DNA from: Tectiglobus sp965215755
Lineage (GTDB): Bacteria > Pseudomonadota > Alphaproteobacteria > Rhizobiales > Hyphomicrobiaceae
NCBI GenBank assembly: GCA_965215755.1
Contig: OZ244119.1
Coordinates: forward strand, 310,001 to 374,000
Length of the DNA: 64,000 nt
Reading direction: 5' to 3'
This document shows positions 43,160 to 52,855 of the stretch, one piece after another. Under the pieces are notes generated by a model that was not told the origin of the DNA, ran no database searches, and saw nothing but the letters and a program-made list of their open reading frames with translations. The translations under genes and the position numbers were made by a program. Every line of letters begins with the position of its first letter. Positions within the stretch are counted from its first letter, which is position 1.

Positions 43160-43863
43160 TGTCGACGGCGACCCCCGAGACGGCTTCCGCGACAGTCGCG
43201 ACAACGGATCGAACAGCCTTTATCCAGGCCAATACCCGGCTGCTGACCCCACCTCTGGTGCCGGAGATCAAACTTCATCTCGCAGAGGAATCAGTTCCAC
43301 TTTGGGAGAAAACCGAAGAGGAACTCGGTGAAATGAATGTACCGCCGCCGTTTTGGGCCTTTGCCTGGGCTGGCGGGCAGGCCCTGGCAAGGTATGTGCT
43401 GGACAACCGCGGTCTCGTTGATAGGAAGCGTGTTATCGATCTTGGCGCGGGCTCCGGCCTCTGTGCCATTGCGGCCAAACTGGCCGGTGCAGCAGATGTC
43501 CTTGCAGCCGATGTCGATCCCTTTACGCCGCATGCGATCGCATTGAATGCCCAATTCAACAGTGTCCAAATCCGTGCCACAGGCGACAATCTCCTGGACC
43601 ATTCACCGCCAGATCATGAATTGCTGCTGGTCGGTGACTTGTTCTACGAAAAAGACCTGTCCGACGCCGTTCTGAGTTGGTGCCGGGTGGCAGCGGAACG
43701 TGGCTCAGTTGTCCTGATCGGCGACCCGAAACGCAGCTTCTTTCCTGTAGACAAGTTTGAGCCGGTGGCAGAATACTCCGTTCCAGTGACCCGTGCGCTC
43801 GAAGATTCAGAAATCAAACGTACGTTGGTCTGGAAAATGAAATCATCATGCACCACCGCCTGA
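43159..43863 (+). CDS. Class I SAM-dependent protein-lysine methyltransferase-like (ETFB-KMT/NNMT-like)
   Basis: About 234 residues. The SAM-binding motif is RVIDLGAGSGLCAIAAKLAG near 93-112, followed by the acidic end of strand 2 ADVDPFTPHAIALNA and VGDLFYEKDLS. PPPFWAFAWAGGQALARY just upstream is typical of the METTL20/ETFB lysine methyltransferase group, which methylates electron-transfer flavoprotein beta in bacteria and mitochondria. Start overlaps the EVE stop by one base. No etfB gene is in the window. The family branch is moderately sure. Confidence 0.85.
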   Translation: MSTATPETASATVATTDRTAFIQANTRLLTPPLVPEIKLHLAEESVPLWEKTEEELGEMNVPPPFWAFAWAGGQALARYVLDNRGLVDRKRVIDLGAGSGLCAIAAKLAGAADVLAADVDPFTPHAIALNAQFNSVQIRATGDNLLDHSPPDHELLLVGDLFYEKDLSDAVLSWCRVAAERGSVVLIGDPKRSFFPVDKFEPVAEYSVPVTRALEDSEIKRTLVWKMKSSCTTA

Positions 43864-43891
43864 TGATCCTCGCTGGATCTGGAGAAGCAGA

Positions 43892-44317
43892 ATGGAATTT
43901 GCAGGAATGAACTACTATGCCATTCCGGTCGCAGCTGTCGCCAGTTTCATGTTCGGCGCTGTCTGGTACGGCGTTCTATCGAAGCCATGGCTTGACGCAG
44001 TTGGAAAAACGGAAGCAGACATCAAGGCTGCCAGCGAGGGCTATCCTATACCGCCGGCGTTTGTGATTGCGCTTGTCAGCCAACTCGTCATGGCCTGGGT
44101 CCTGGCAGGGCTGATTGGTCATCTTGGTCAGAACCAGGTGACCATTTGGAACGGGCTCATCTCGGCTGTCTTTGTATGGGTTGGCTTTGTCGTTACGACA
44201 CAGGCGACAAATCATGGGTTTCAAGGTCAGAAATTCAAACTCACATTGATTGACAGCGGTCACTGGCTTGGCGTGCTGCTCATTCAGGGCCTGATCATCG
44301 GCATGTTCGGCACCTGA
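43892..44317 (+). CDS. DUF1761 membrane protein
   Basis: A 141-residue protein with four predicted membrane helices (about 7-28, 53-75, 84-105, 118-138). The stretch MFGAVWYGVLSKPW after helix 1 is the DUF1761 landmark, as is the Q-A-T-N-H-G-F-Q loop. Function unknown. An AGGATCTGGAGAAGC region upstream gives a ribosome site. It starts 28 bp after the methyltransferase and probably shares its transcript. Confidence 0.85.
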   Translation: MEFAGMNYYAIPVAAVASFMFGAVWYGVLSKPWLDAVGKTEADIKAASEGYPIPPAFVIALVSQLVMAWVLAGLIGHLGQNQVTIWNGLISAVFVWVGFVVTTQATNHGFQGQKFKLTLIDSGHWLGVLLIQGLIIGMFGT

Positions 44318-44441
44318 CGTTTACAATCTGACAACTGCCACTTTTCGACAAAGCAAGCTGGAAGACCTTTGGAGCCGCATATTCCAACGCGTCTGACTGC
44401 GTGCCAATCGAAAAGCGAACAACATAAGACGAACGGGGCAA

Positions 44442-44469
44442 TTGCGTCTTTGCCTTGCATCGTCATAAT
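44442..44469 (+). promoter_or_regulatory. Possible sigma70-type promoter for acs
   Basis: TTGCGT, 16 bases, CATAAT, 46 bp before the acs ATG. Five of six -10 bases match. The 198-bp gap after the DUF1761 gene suggests a separate transcript. Confidence 0.4.
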
Positions 44470-44515
44470 GCGGGCAAACCAGAGATTTTTCTAAGAAACG
44501 GCGAGGAAACCGAGG

Positions 44516-46462
44516 ATGTCCGAGACCATCTATCCTGTTGCAGCTGAATGGGCCGCCCGGGCCTGGGTTGATGATGCAAAGTACCAGGACATGTATAAGC
44601 GATCGGTTGAAGATCCCGATGGCTTCTGGGGCGAGATGGGTAAGCGGATTGATTGGATCAAGCCTTACACCAAAGTGAAAAATACGTCCTACGACCCGGA
44701 GAACGTCTCCATCAAATGGTACGAAGACGGTACGCTCAATGTTTGCGCCAACTGCGTCGACCGCCATGTTGCAACGCGTGGTGATCAGGTCGCGATCATC
44801 TGGGAAGGCGATGATCCAACCGAAGATGAGAAGATCACTTTCAACCAACTGCTGGAGAGGGTCTCGAAATTTGCCAACGTGATGTTGGCCAACGGTGTCA
44901 AGAAGGGTGATCGCGTCACCATCTATATGCCGATGATCCCGGAAGCCGCTTATGCCATGCTGGCCTGTGCCCGGATCGGAGCCGTCCATTCCATCGTGTT
45001 TGGCGGGTTTTCTCCAGACAGCCTTGCCGACCGTATTGTCGATGCGGACTCCAACTTTGTTATCACTTCCGACGAAGGTATCCGTGGTGGTCGCAGCATC
45101 CCGCTCAAAGCCAACACCGATGCCGCGATTGCAAAATCCGGGCGCACCGACGTCAAGGTCCTGGTCGTCCGCCGGACGGGCAACGAAGTAGCCTGGAACC
45201 CATCACAGGACCTCTGGCTGCATGAAGAGCTTGTCAAGGTAACAGCTGATTGTCCGCCGGCTGAGATGAATGCCGAAGATCCGCTGTTCATCCTTTACAC
45301 GTCGGGATCGACCGGCAAGCCGAAGGGTGTGCTGCACACGACGGGCGGATACATCACCTGGGCATCGATGACGCATCAGTACGTTTTCGATTACCAGGAT
45401 GGCGATGTTTATTGGTGCACAGCCGACGTTGGATGGGTCACCGGGCATAGTTATATCGTCTACGGCCCGTTGGCGAATGGCGCCACAACTCTGATGTTCG
45501 AGGGCGTTCCTAACTACCCGACAGCATCGCGCTTCTGGCACGTTGTCGACAAATGGAGTGTCAACACGTTTTACACAGCGCCAACTGCTATTCGCGCATT
45601 GATGGGTGCGGGCGAGGACTTTGTAAAACGGACTGACCGCTCGTCTCTGCGTCTACTTGGCTCTGTCGGTGAACCGATCAACCCAGAAGCCTGGGAATGG
45701 TATTACAAGGTCGTGGGTGAAAACCGTTGTCCGATTGTCGATACGTGGTGGCAAACTGAGACCGGCGGCATCATGATCACGCCGCTGCCGGGCGCAACCA
45801 AGTTGAAACCAGGCTCTGCGACCAAGCCATTCTTTGGTATTCAACCGGCTTTGGTGGACGACAAGGGCAATGAACTGGAAGGGGCAACCCAGGGTAACTT
45901 GATCATCAAGGATAGTTGGCCCGGACAGATGCGCACGGTATACGGCGATCATGAGCGCTTCGTGCAGACCTATTTCTCGGCCTATCCGGGCACATATTTC
46001 ACCGGTGATGGCTGCCGGCGGGATGAAGACGGTTATTACTGGATTACCGGTCGAGTCGATGACGTCATCAACGTGTCGGGCCACCGGATGGGGACAGCTG
46101 AAGTCGAATCTGCTCTGGTCGCGCACCCGAAAGTATCTGAAGCCGCAGTCGTCGGTTACCCGCACGACATTAAAGGTCAGGGGATCTATTGCTATGTCAC
46201 GTTGATGGCTGGCGAGAGCGGTGCCGATGATCTCAAGAAGGAGCTGAAAGACTGGGTCCGCACCGAGATCGGCCCGATTGCATCACCTGATCTCATTCAA
46301 TTCGCGCCTGGGCTTCCCAAGACACGTTCTGGCAAGATCATGCGGCGGATCCTTCGAAAGATCGCCGAAGACGATTTCTCGAACCTCGGCGATACGTCGA
46401 CGCTGGCTGAGCCCGCGGTGGTTGATGATCTGATTGAGAACCGCCAGAACAAGGCAGGCTGA
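44516..46462 (+). CDS. acs: Acetyl-CoA synthetase
   Basis: 648 residues, the standard length. The adenylate-forming P-loop is YTSGSTGKPKGVLHTTGGY in the middle; DTWWQTETGG follows, then YFTGDGCRRDEDGYYWITGRVDD at the hinge, and the C-terminal lysine in PKTRSGKIMRRILRKI, the site of regulatory acetylation in this family. It activates acetate to acetyl-CoA in the cytoplasm. Strong ribosome site GAGGAAACCGAGG. A hairpin terminator follows its stop. Confidence 0.98.
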   Translation: MSETIYPVAAEWAARAWVDDAKYQDMYKRSVEDPDGFWGEMGKRIDWIKPYTKVKNTSYDPENVSIKWYEDGTLNVCANCVDRHVATRGDQVAIIWEGDDPTEDEKITFNQLLERVSKFANVMLANGVKKGDRVTIYMPMIPEAAYAMLACARIGAVHSIVFGGFSPDSLADRIVDADSNFVITSDEGIRGGRSIPLKANTDAAIAKSGRTDVKVLVVRRTGNEVAWNPSQDLWLHEELVKVTADCPPAEMNAEDPLFILYTSGSTGKPKGVLHTTGGYITWASMTHQYVFDYQDGDVYWCTADVGWVTGHSYIVYGPLANGATTLMFEGVPNYPTASRFWHVVDKWSVNTFYTAPTAIRALMGAGEDFVKRTDRSSLRLLGSVGEPINPEAWEWYYKVVGENRCPIVDTWWQTETGGIMITPLPGATKLKPGSATKPFFGIQPALVDDKGNELEGATQGNLIIKDSWPGQMRTVYGDHERFVQTYFSAYPGTYFTGDGCRRDEDGYYWITGRVDDVINVSGHRMGTAEVESALVAHPKVSEAAVVGYPHDIKGQGIYCYVTLMAGESGADDLKKELKDWVRTEIGPIASPDLIQFAPGLPKTRSGKIMRRILRKIAEDDFSNLGDTSTLAEPAVVDDLIENRQNKAG

Positions 46463-46503
46463 TCGCGGTAGAAAGATACCGCTTTAGTCCATCATGATGA
46501 AAC

Positions 46504-46535
46504 AAGGCTCGCCCGTTCGTTCACTGGCGGGCCTT
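46504..46535 (+). terminator. Rho-independent terminator after acs
   Basis: AAGGCTCGCC and GGCGGGCCTT form a 10-bp stem (one G-U pair) around a 12-base loop, followed by CGCTTCTTT. The stem is usable in both directions, so it may also end the minus-strand vWA gene transcript at 46562. Confidence 0.65.
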
Positions 46536-46561
46536 CGCTTCTTTCAGACAACCGCAGCCAG

Positions 46562-47938
46562 TTAGTTGTAGAGGCGGATCTGGGTCATGCTATCGCCGAT
46601 GTTCTTGAACGCTGCCATCAACTTGCTGCTGCTGGTGGCGTCATAGAAGTCGGTTGTTCGTGAAGCGCAGGACTCAAGCAGTGACTTGATCGTGCTGTCT
46701 GAGACTTCGAAAGCGATTGTGAAGACTCGAATTCCTTCAGCTTTGACGTTGTTGCAGAGCTCGGTCGTGAGATCGTTGGATTGGGATGCATTTGATCCAT
46801 TGTGATCGGGATAGTTCGGTGACCGCGTATTGGCGCCATCCGTCATCAATACAAGATAGCGGTGGATCTTCTTGTTGCTACCGTTATCTGCTGCAGCTTC
46901 GGCAAATGGATCGGCTTTGGACAACACGCGCCACCCCCAGGCCAGGCCCGATGGGACATAGGTGTCGCCACTCGTTGTCATTGCGCTGATCGCAGACTTA
47001 AGTGCCGTCTTTGATGATGACAGAGGTGTCAATGCTGACGGACACCACGTATTCAGTAGGCCCGGCACCTTGTCGCCGTAGCCACTGTCACTGACATTCA
47101 GCGGATGATTGCGAGATCCGACACAGCCCCGCCAAACATGATTTGTGGTTTGATCGGCGCAGTTCGTTTCTTCCGGGCCGTAGGTGTAGCTGGTGCACTG
47201 CTCATAGGTGTACGTATAAGGTACGCCGTCGTTGTAGCCGGTTCCCGTCATCTGCGAGCAGCCGGACTTGGAGGTCACCGGGCGCGTGGTGCGGCAGACA
47301 TTCTCCGTCGTTGAATAGTCGTCGGCGACCGTCAGCCACGGTGCGTTTCGATTGTGCAGGCCAACGTTCACATAGCGAGAGAACGGTACGATACCGACCT
47401 TGATATTTTGATCTGCATTGGGTGTGTCGTAGAGCGTATCGACCAGGTCGGAAGCTGCCCGCTTCAATGTGTCGAATTTTGAGCCAGCCATCGATGCAGT
47501 TGCGTCCAGAACCAAGACAGCATGTGCCTTGTCGATCCCATATATCACCTCGGAATCAACACTGATGTCGATGCTCTGAGTACCGAACACGCGCATGAAA
47601 GTGGTGTCGACCTTGGCGCTGGCGCTGCCTGTAAAGACATTGCCGTTCCGCTTGCCGCCAGCGACGTTGGCAATTGTGACTTCCGGCTTGAGCTGGGCAG
47701 AGGAATTGAAGAACTGCCGTACCGCCGTATCCGGATCACTGCCACTCTTGACCGAGGCTTTGGCTGCATTGAATACGGCTGAGTCCAGAACCTGCTGAAT
47801 TTCAGTGCGGGCTGAAAAGGCGCGGCCGTAATCGAGCGCGATACCCGCTGATGCTGCGATCAGCAGGATAGCCCCACCAAACATTGGAAGAATTGCGCCG
47901 CTCTCACTTGCGCGGTAGCGTGCGAGTAAGTTTTTCAT
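46562..47938 (-). CDS. TadG-like pilus-assembly / von Willebrand factor A protein, copy 1
   Basis: 458 residues. N-terminal TadE/TadG-type segment with one membrane helix (SGAILPMFGGAILLIAASAG, about 11-30) followed by an extracytoplasmic part. The vWA metal site reads VLDATASMAGS, a DxTxS form of the MIDAS motif, and TDGANTR appears later as its partner. Start at ATG 47938; a 29-residue upstream extension is dismissed. It contains several cysteines (GCSQ, CTSYTYGPEETNCAD) likely forming disulfides outside the cell. Role unknown; similar genes go with Flp/Tad pili, not seen here. Confidence 0.88.
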   Translation of the reverse strand: MKNLLARYRASESGAILPMFGGAILLIAASAGIALDYGRAFSARTEIQQVLDSAVFNAAKASVKSGSDPDTAVRQFFNSSAQLKPEVTIANVAGGKRNGNVFTGSASAKVDTTFMRVFGTQSIDISVDSEVIYGIDKAHAVLVLDATASMAGSKFDTLKRAASDLVDTLYDTPNADQNIKVGIVPFSRYVNVGLHNRNAPWLTVADDYSTTENVCRTTRPVTSKSGCSQMTGTGYNDGVPYTYTYEQCTSYTYGPEETNCADQTTNHVWRGCVGSRNHPLNVSDSGYGDKVPGLLNTWCPSALTPLSSSKTALKSAISAMTTSGDTYVPSGLAWGWRVLSKADPFAEAAADNGSNKKIHRYLVLMTDGANTRSPNYPDHNGSNASQSNDLTTELCNNVKAEGIRVFTIAFEVSDSTIKSLLESCASRTTDFYDATSSSKLMAAFKNIGDSMTQIRLYN

Positions 47939-48131
47939 GCCCAGCCTATTGCTTTTTCTTTTCGTCGATCCGCAGGCATTAGGCAGCTTAAGATTAGAAT
48001 TTTCTATTAATGCTCCGGGCAGCACTAAGCGGTTTTGGAAGATTGTTTCCGGATTGGTTTTTGATTGCCCAAGAGGCCTTGGCGCATTCGTCGTTTTGTA
48101 TTTACGAACCGTTAAGGCAATCGCCTACACG

Positions 48132-48845
48132 TCAACGACACGTCCAAAGGTCACCACGATCAAAGTGGAAATGATCATGATGGGCCTTGTTAAAATCAGG
48201 ACTGAGCGCGACCCTGAAATAGTTGCACGCGCCGCCGTGGACCGCCCTCAGGAACTGCGCTTTCTTACCGTTCCCTTTCCAATCGCGCTTGATATCTATT
48301 CGGGTGCCATCGGCGAGCCGGAAACTTGAAATATCAATCGCATTGGCGCGCGCATGCTCGCTCAGACGGTTACTCCAAAACTTCGAGCCAATGATTTTCC
48401 GGCAAGAATACGTTCCAAAATTCTGGATACGGCTCACTTTCTGACCAAAGATACGCTGAGCAAGCGGTTGCACCTCAAATTTGGCCCAGAGCGCAAGTCC
48501 TGCTGCCACTTCGCACGTGACACTGCGGATGCCGATTTTGGCGCCACCTATCTCTGTCACACGGACGCCGTTCGACCAACCGCACCCATTCTTGTCGATG
48601 CGAGGCCCGACCGGTCGCGCTTTCAGGGTCTTGGATGCGTCGATCACACGCCGGCACAATGAGCGATCGTGCCTCAACTCGGCCAGCTGCCAATCAATCA
48701 TGATCGGCAACGGACTGTCGATATCAAGCGGCGGGAGTGGCGTGTAGCGGGCAGGGATCCAGCCCTGACGGAACGTGATGGCGATACCCAGCAGTGCAAT
48801 AATGATCAGGAATGAACGGCTGATCCAGCCACGTGGTTTGCGCAC
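48132..48845 (-). CDS. Extensin-like family protein (D-Ala-D-Ala carboxypeptidase-like fold)
   Basis: 237 residues, GTG start at 48845 after GGAGCAGCGCA. One N-terminal membrane helix (about 10-27), so anchored to the inner membrane and facing the periplasm. The C-terminal extensin-like domain carries SEHARANAIDIS and the metal motif AHHDHFHFD, plus paired cysteines (SLCRRV, TYSCRK, GACNYF, WTCR). Homologues occur widely in rhizobia and may trim peptidoglycan. It lies between two vWA genes on the same strand. Confidence 0.88.
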   Translation of the reverse strand: MRKPRGWISRSFLIIIALLGIAITFRQGWIPARYTPLPPLDIDSPLPIMIDWQLAELRHDRSLCRRVIDASKTLKARPVGPRIDKNGCGWSNGVRVTEIGGAKIGIRSVTCEVAAGLALWAKFEVQPLAQRIFGQKVSRIQNFGTYSCRKIIGSKFWSNRLSEHARANAIDISSFRLADGTRIDIKRDWKGNGKKAQFLRAVHGGACNYFRVALSPDFNKAHHDHFHFDRGDLWTCR

Positions 48846-49017
48846 TGCGCTGCTCCATAACGAAACATCCCGTGTTCTGGTCCAGACATTGGCAAACGCC
48901 TGTCGTTCAGCCAGGAATTAGCAACTGCACCGAAACACCAGCAGCTTCTATAGCGAGCATGCCGAGCCGCGCCAACCTCGCCGCAGCGAGAATTCCAAGC
49001 TGCTGCGCCCCGGCCAC

Positions 49018-49043
49018 AAAAAAGGACGCCGATGGCGCCCTCT
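49018..49043 (-). terminator. Rho-independent terminator after vWA copy 2
   Basis: On the minus strand AGGGCGCC-ATC-GGCGTCCT forms an 8-bp stem (one G-U) with a 3-base loop, followed by six T residues. It lies 45 bp beyond the stop at 49088. Confidence 0.75.
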
Positions 49044-49087
49044 TCAAGTTTGTCGGTTGGGAGTTTGGAGGCCGTTTGCGCAGTCCG

Positions 49088-50347
49088 TCAGCTCGTCAGA
49101 CGAAGGCGGTTGATGCTTTCTGCGATATCCTGGAAAGCCGACTGCAACTGTGCGCCGTTCTCAGCAAGGTAGGCCTTGCCGCCATCTGTTGCGCAGGTGT
49201 TCATCACAGCCTTGGCCGATGCTTTGTTGAGTTTGAAGCCCACTGTGTAGACAATGATGCCTTTGGCCTTCATCGCTGCGCAAGTGTCGGTGGCAAAGTC
49301 GCCGGATGTGACTGCCGTCGATGAGTTACAGCCAGTGCCGCCAACCGTGTTGTACTCGCCGTCGGTCATCAGAATTGCAACCTTCTTGACGCCCGTGTTG
49401 TTATAAGCTTCGGGCTTGCTGGCAGACGGCCAGATTGACGACCAACTTGGCGAGAGCAGATACCAGCTCCAAGCTGTTCCAAGATGACCTGCTGTGCAGC
49501 CGCCTGCGGTGTAGCTATCGACCGTGCTCTTCAGGATCGATTTGTTGTCTGTCAAAGGCAGCACCTGTGCACTCGGGCAATTCATGGCGCCTGGCAAATC
49601 GTTCTTCGTCTTCAAGTTGGACTGGCCCGAAGGAAGGACGTCGCTGTCCTGGTAATTCGCATTCTGCCGCTCATAGACACAGTCGCCAGGCGCAGAGGTG
49701 CCGGAGACTATGCTTGAGGCGTATGATCCTGCATTCACGCCTGCTGCAAAAGGCGCATAGCCGATGCGAACTTTCTGATTGCCTGGGTTGTCCGGGATCA
49801 GCGTGTCGACCAGTGCCTTCGTGGCCGTCTTCAAGTCGGCGATCTTCTGACCACCCATCGAGCCCGTTACGTCGAGTTGGACCGCCACTTCGATGTCCTG
49901 CTGCTCAAAGATCGCCGCGCCGCTGACTGGCACATTGAACTTGTCGACGCCTGCCAAAGGGCCGAAGTAGTTCTGGACATGTGCGTCGACCGTGACTTTG
50001 ACTTCGAACTTCGTGCGGTCAACGTCGACCTGCACATCGTTGATTTGGGCATAAGTTCCGTGGGTCCGGGCGCCGCTCGCATTGTAGTTCTCATTGAACA
50101 TCTTTTTCGCAAGCGCGATCGTCTCATTGTTCGTCAGGTTCTGAAGTCGAAGCCCTTTGGCTGCAGACAATGCCGCCGCGTCGATCGAGCCTACGATACG
50201 GGATTTCGCATGAAAGGCGCGGACATAGTCCAAGGCGAGGCCGCAAGCGAGCAACATCATAATCACACAAAAGGCGAACATGATCGCAATTGATCCGTTC
50301 TGATCCTTTTCAAAGCGGCTCAGCTCTGAGCGAAAGTGTTGCAACAT
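49088..50347 (-). CDS. TadG-like pilus-assembly / von Willebrand factor A protein, copy 2
   Basis: 419 residues, similar in layout to copy 1 at 46562-47938: a short cytoplasmic start, one membrane helix (IAIMFAFCVIMMLLACGLAL), and an extracytoplasmic vWA part with the metal site VQLDVTGSMGGQK and partner MTDGEYN. ATG at 50347 has GGAG 8 bases upstream. Cysteines in the C-terminal half (GDCVYE, MNCPSA, GGCTAG, TCAAMK) probably form disulfides. With copy 1 it flanks the extensin-like gene, hinting at a joint cell-surface role. Confidence 0.88.
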   Translation of the reverse strand: MLQHFRSELSRFEKDQNGSIAIMFAFCVIMMLLACGLALDYVRAFHAKSRIVGSIDAAALSAAKGLRLQNLTNNETIALAKKMFNENYNASGARTHGTYAQINDVQVDVDRTKFEVKVTVDAHVQNYFGPLAGVDKFNVPVSGAAIFEQQDIEVAVQLDVTGSMGGQKIADLKTATKALVDTLIPDNPGNQKVRIGYAPFAAGVNAGSYASSIVSGTSAPGDCVYERQNANYQDSDVLPSGQSNLKTKNDLPGAMNCPSAQVLPLTDNKSILKSTVDSYTAGGCTAGHLGTAWSWYLLSPSWSSIWPSASKPEAYNNTGVKKVAILMTDGEYNTVGGTGCNSSTAVTSGDFATDTCAAMKAKGIIVYTVGFKLNKASAKAVMNTCATDGGKAYLAENGAQLQSAFQDIAESINRLRLTS

Positions 50348-50926
50348 GACGGTCGTCTCCAAAGGGTCGAAAGATTTGCCCTCTCCGAAGCAACCGCCGT
50401 GCCGAGTAAGGTTTCTTTAGGAAAATCGGCCGGTTGGCCGCCTGATGTGGTTTCTGAAGCGTTAACCGGTGTTCAGAGTTCGATCTGACTGCCAGGTGGC
50501 GCCGGGTACCAGTTGGTGTTCGCGGCTTTTGGCCAAGGCCGTGCGCAAAGCCGGCAAACGCGCCAGACAACGCCCATAAAGCCTTGATGTCAGCGAGCCC
50601 TCTGAAGATCAGTAAGATGCCTGGGCACCACGGGCATCAGGAGGCAAGTGCCAAGGCAGTTCACTCGACTGCAGTTGCAGCCGAGATCTCAAGACCGTTC
50701 ACTGCTTTAGCTGTCCGGTATACGCAGATTCCAGACGGCGCGCTTGAAATCAAATGGCACACGGCGGCTGAACGCCTATTCACTGTCCGACTTGAGGGAT
50801 CCGCCTAGTGCGAGACCAGCGACGGAGAAAAGGCGATTCGCGCCTTGAACCTTGCGGGCGAAAACGCCAAATCGCGCGGCAACTCAATCGGATTATCCCA
50901 TTTGGGACACAAGCACGGAGAATAAG
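50348..50926. other. 579-bp stretch between divergent vWA copy 2 and pepF
   Basis: No gene I can support. It contains a 74-codon open frame on the plus strand (50584-50808) with no recognisable domain and no convincing ribosome site. It should hold promoters for the two outward-facing genes. A GGCCGGTTGGCC palindrome lies near 50430. Confidence 0.45.
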
Positions 50927-52774
50927 ATGCGCGCACACGGCATAATGAGCCAGATCACACTCGCGCCGGCCGACGCTGCAGCTGCAGCCAAAGTCGATCT
51001 TGGTGATATGCCGGAGTGGGATCTCACAGATCTGTTTCCCGGTCCTGACAGCCCGGAGCTGGCTGCAGCGCTTGAGCAAGCCGAAAGCGACGCCAAAGCA
51101 TTCGAGACGAAGTATAAGGGCAAGCTCTTAGAGAACGGTGCTGAGGGAGCATTCCTCGCTGCTGCTCTTCGTGACTACGAAGCAGCTTCGGACCTGCTTG
51201 GCCGCATCGGAACGTTTGCCTTTCTGAACTACGCCGGTGATCAACAAGATCCAGCTCGCGCAAAGTTGTTTGGCGATACCCAGGGCCGGCTGACCGACAT
51301 CTCGAACGCGTTCATCTTCTTTGAGTTGGAGATGAACCAAATCCCGGATGAGCAGCTAAACACCGCGCTGCAGAATGCAGAGCTCGCACGCTACAAGCCA
51401 TGGCTCGATGATCTGCGCAAAGAAAAGCCCTATCAACTCGATGAGAAACTTGAACTGCTCTTCAATGAAAAGTCATTGACGTCTGGCGCTGCTTTCAATC
51501 GCCTGTTCTCCGATACGATTACCGCGCTACGGTTCGATGTGAATGGCGAACAGCTGAGCCTGGAGCCGACCCTCAATTTGATGCTCGATCCGGATGAAGC
51601 CAAGCGGCAGGCTGGCGCCGAGGCGCTATCCAAGACCTTTGCCGATAATATCCAGGTCTTCACGCTGATTACCAACACATTGGCCAAGGATAAAGAGATC
51701 TCCGACCGCTGGCGGGGCTTTGAGGACATCGCCGATAGCCGCCACTTGGCCAACCGTGTCGAAGGACCAGTGGTGGACGCATTGGTCAATGCCGTGCGCG
51801 AAAGCTATCCCAAGCTCTCACACCGCTATTACAAGATGAAAGCCAAGTGGCTCGGCAAAGACGTGATGCCCCATTGGGACCGCAACGCCCCCTTGCCTGA
51901 AAAGCCTGAACGCACAGTCAAGTGGCCCGAAGCGCGGGAAATCGTTCTCGATGCCTATTCCGGCTTTTCGCCCAAGATGGCGGATATCGCCCGTGACTTC
52001 TTCGACAAGCGCTGGATTGATGCGCCGGCCCGGCCCGGCAAGGCGCCTGGTGCGTTCGCGCACCCAGTGACACCCAGCGCGCACCCTTATGTCCTGCTGA
52101 ACTACCTCGGCAAATCGCGTGATGTCATGACCCTGGCGCATGAGCTCGGCCACGGCGTGCATCAAGTCCTAGCCGCAAAGCAAGGTGTGTTGCTGTCACA
52201 AACTCCGCTGACGCTGGCTGAAACTGCTTCTGTGTTTGGTGAGATGCTGACATTTAAAGCCCTGCTCAAAGACACCAGTGATGCCAAAGAACGCAAAGCG
52301 CTGGTTGCCGGCAAGGTGGAGGATATGCTCAACACCGTCGTTCGACAGATCGCGTTCTACGAGTTCGAGCGCAAGATCCATTTGGCGCGTCGCGAGGGCG
52401 AACTGACCAGCGACAAGATCAACGAATTGTGGATGAGCGTGCAAGCCGAAAGCCTTGGACCGGCAATCGAGTTCCGGCCCGGCTACGAGGTGTTCTGGGC
52501 TTACATCGGGCACTTTATTCGGGCGCCGTTCTATGTCTATGCCTATGCCTTTGGTGACTGTCTCGTGAACTCCCTCTATGCGCTTTACGACGAGGCCCAC
52601 CCTGATTTCGTCAATAAATATTTCGATCTTCTAAGCGCTGGCGGATCGAAACATCATAGCGAACTGCTGGCACCGTTCGGGCTTGACGCCTCGCAGCCGG
52701 AGTTTTGGCACAAAGGCCTTTCGATGATCTCCGGTATGATCGACGAACTCGAGGAAATGGACAGGGCCGGCTAG
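50927..52774 (+). CDS. pepF: M3-family oligoendopeptidase F
   Basis: 615 residues, a zinc metallopeptidase of the thimet-oligopeptidase clan. The zinc motif LAHELGHGVHQ holds HExxH, and the third ligand Glu follows about 30 residues later in AETASVFGEM. It cuts short peptides in the cytoplasm; no signal peptide. Start at ATG 50927, directly after GGAGAATAAG; a 25-residue upstream extension is unlikely. Stands alone with the VOC gene 81 bp downstream. Confidence 0.95.
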   Translation: MRAHGIMSQITLAPADAAAAAKVDLGDMPEWDLTDLFPGPDSPELAAALEQAESDAKAFETKYKGKLLENGAEGAFLAAALRDYEAASDLLGRIGTFAFLNYAGDQQDPARAKLFGDTQGRLTDISNAFIFFELEMNQIPDEQLNTALQNAELARYKPWLDDLRKEKPYQLDEKLELLFNEKSLTSGAAFNRLFSDTITALRFDVNGEQLSLEPTLNLMLDPDEAKRQAGAEALSKTFADNIQVFTLITNTLAKDKEISDRWRGFEDIADSRHLANRVEGPVVDALVNAVRESYPKLSHRYYKMKAKWLGKDVMPHWDRNAPLPEKPERTVKWPEAREIVLDAYSGFSPKMADIARDFFDKRWIDAPARPGKAPGAFAHPVTPSAHPYVLLNYLGKSRDVMTLAHELGHGVHQVLAAKQGVLLSQTPLTLAETASVFGEMLTFKALLKDTSDAKERKALVAGKVEDMLNTVVRQIAFYEFERKIHLARREGELTSDKINELWMSVQAESLGPAIEFRPGYEVFWAYIGHFIRAPFYVYAYAFGDCLVNSLYALYDEAHPDFVNKYFDLLSAGGSKHHSELLAPFGLDASQPEFWHKGLSMISGMIDELEEMDRAG

Positions 52775-52855
52775 GTGGTAGGGCCGGGATCAGCTCACCG
52801 AATTCCTTAGCGGACACCGTCGTAGGGTCCTGCAGGCCACATTAGAGAAACTGAG

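Noticed and set aside
50584..50808. 74-residue open frame in the gap before pepF
   Set aside because: No recognisable domain, weak start, and codon pattern not clearly coding.
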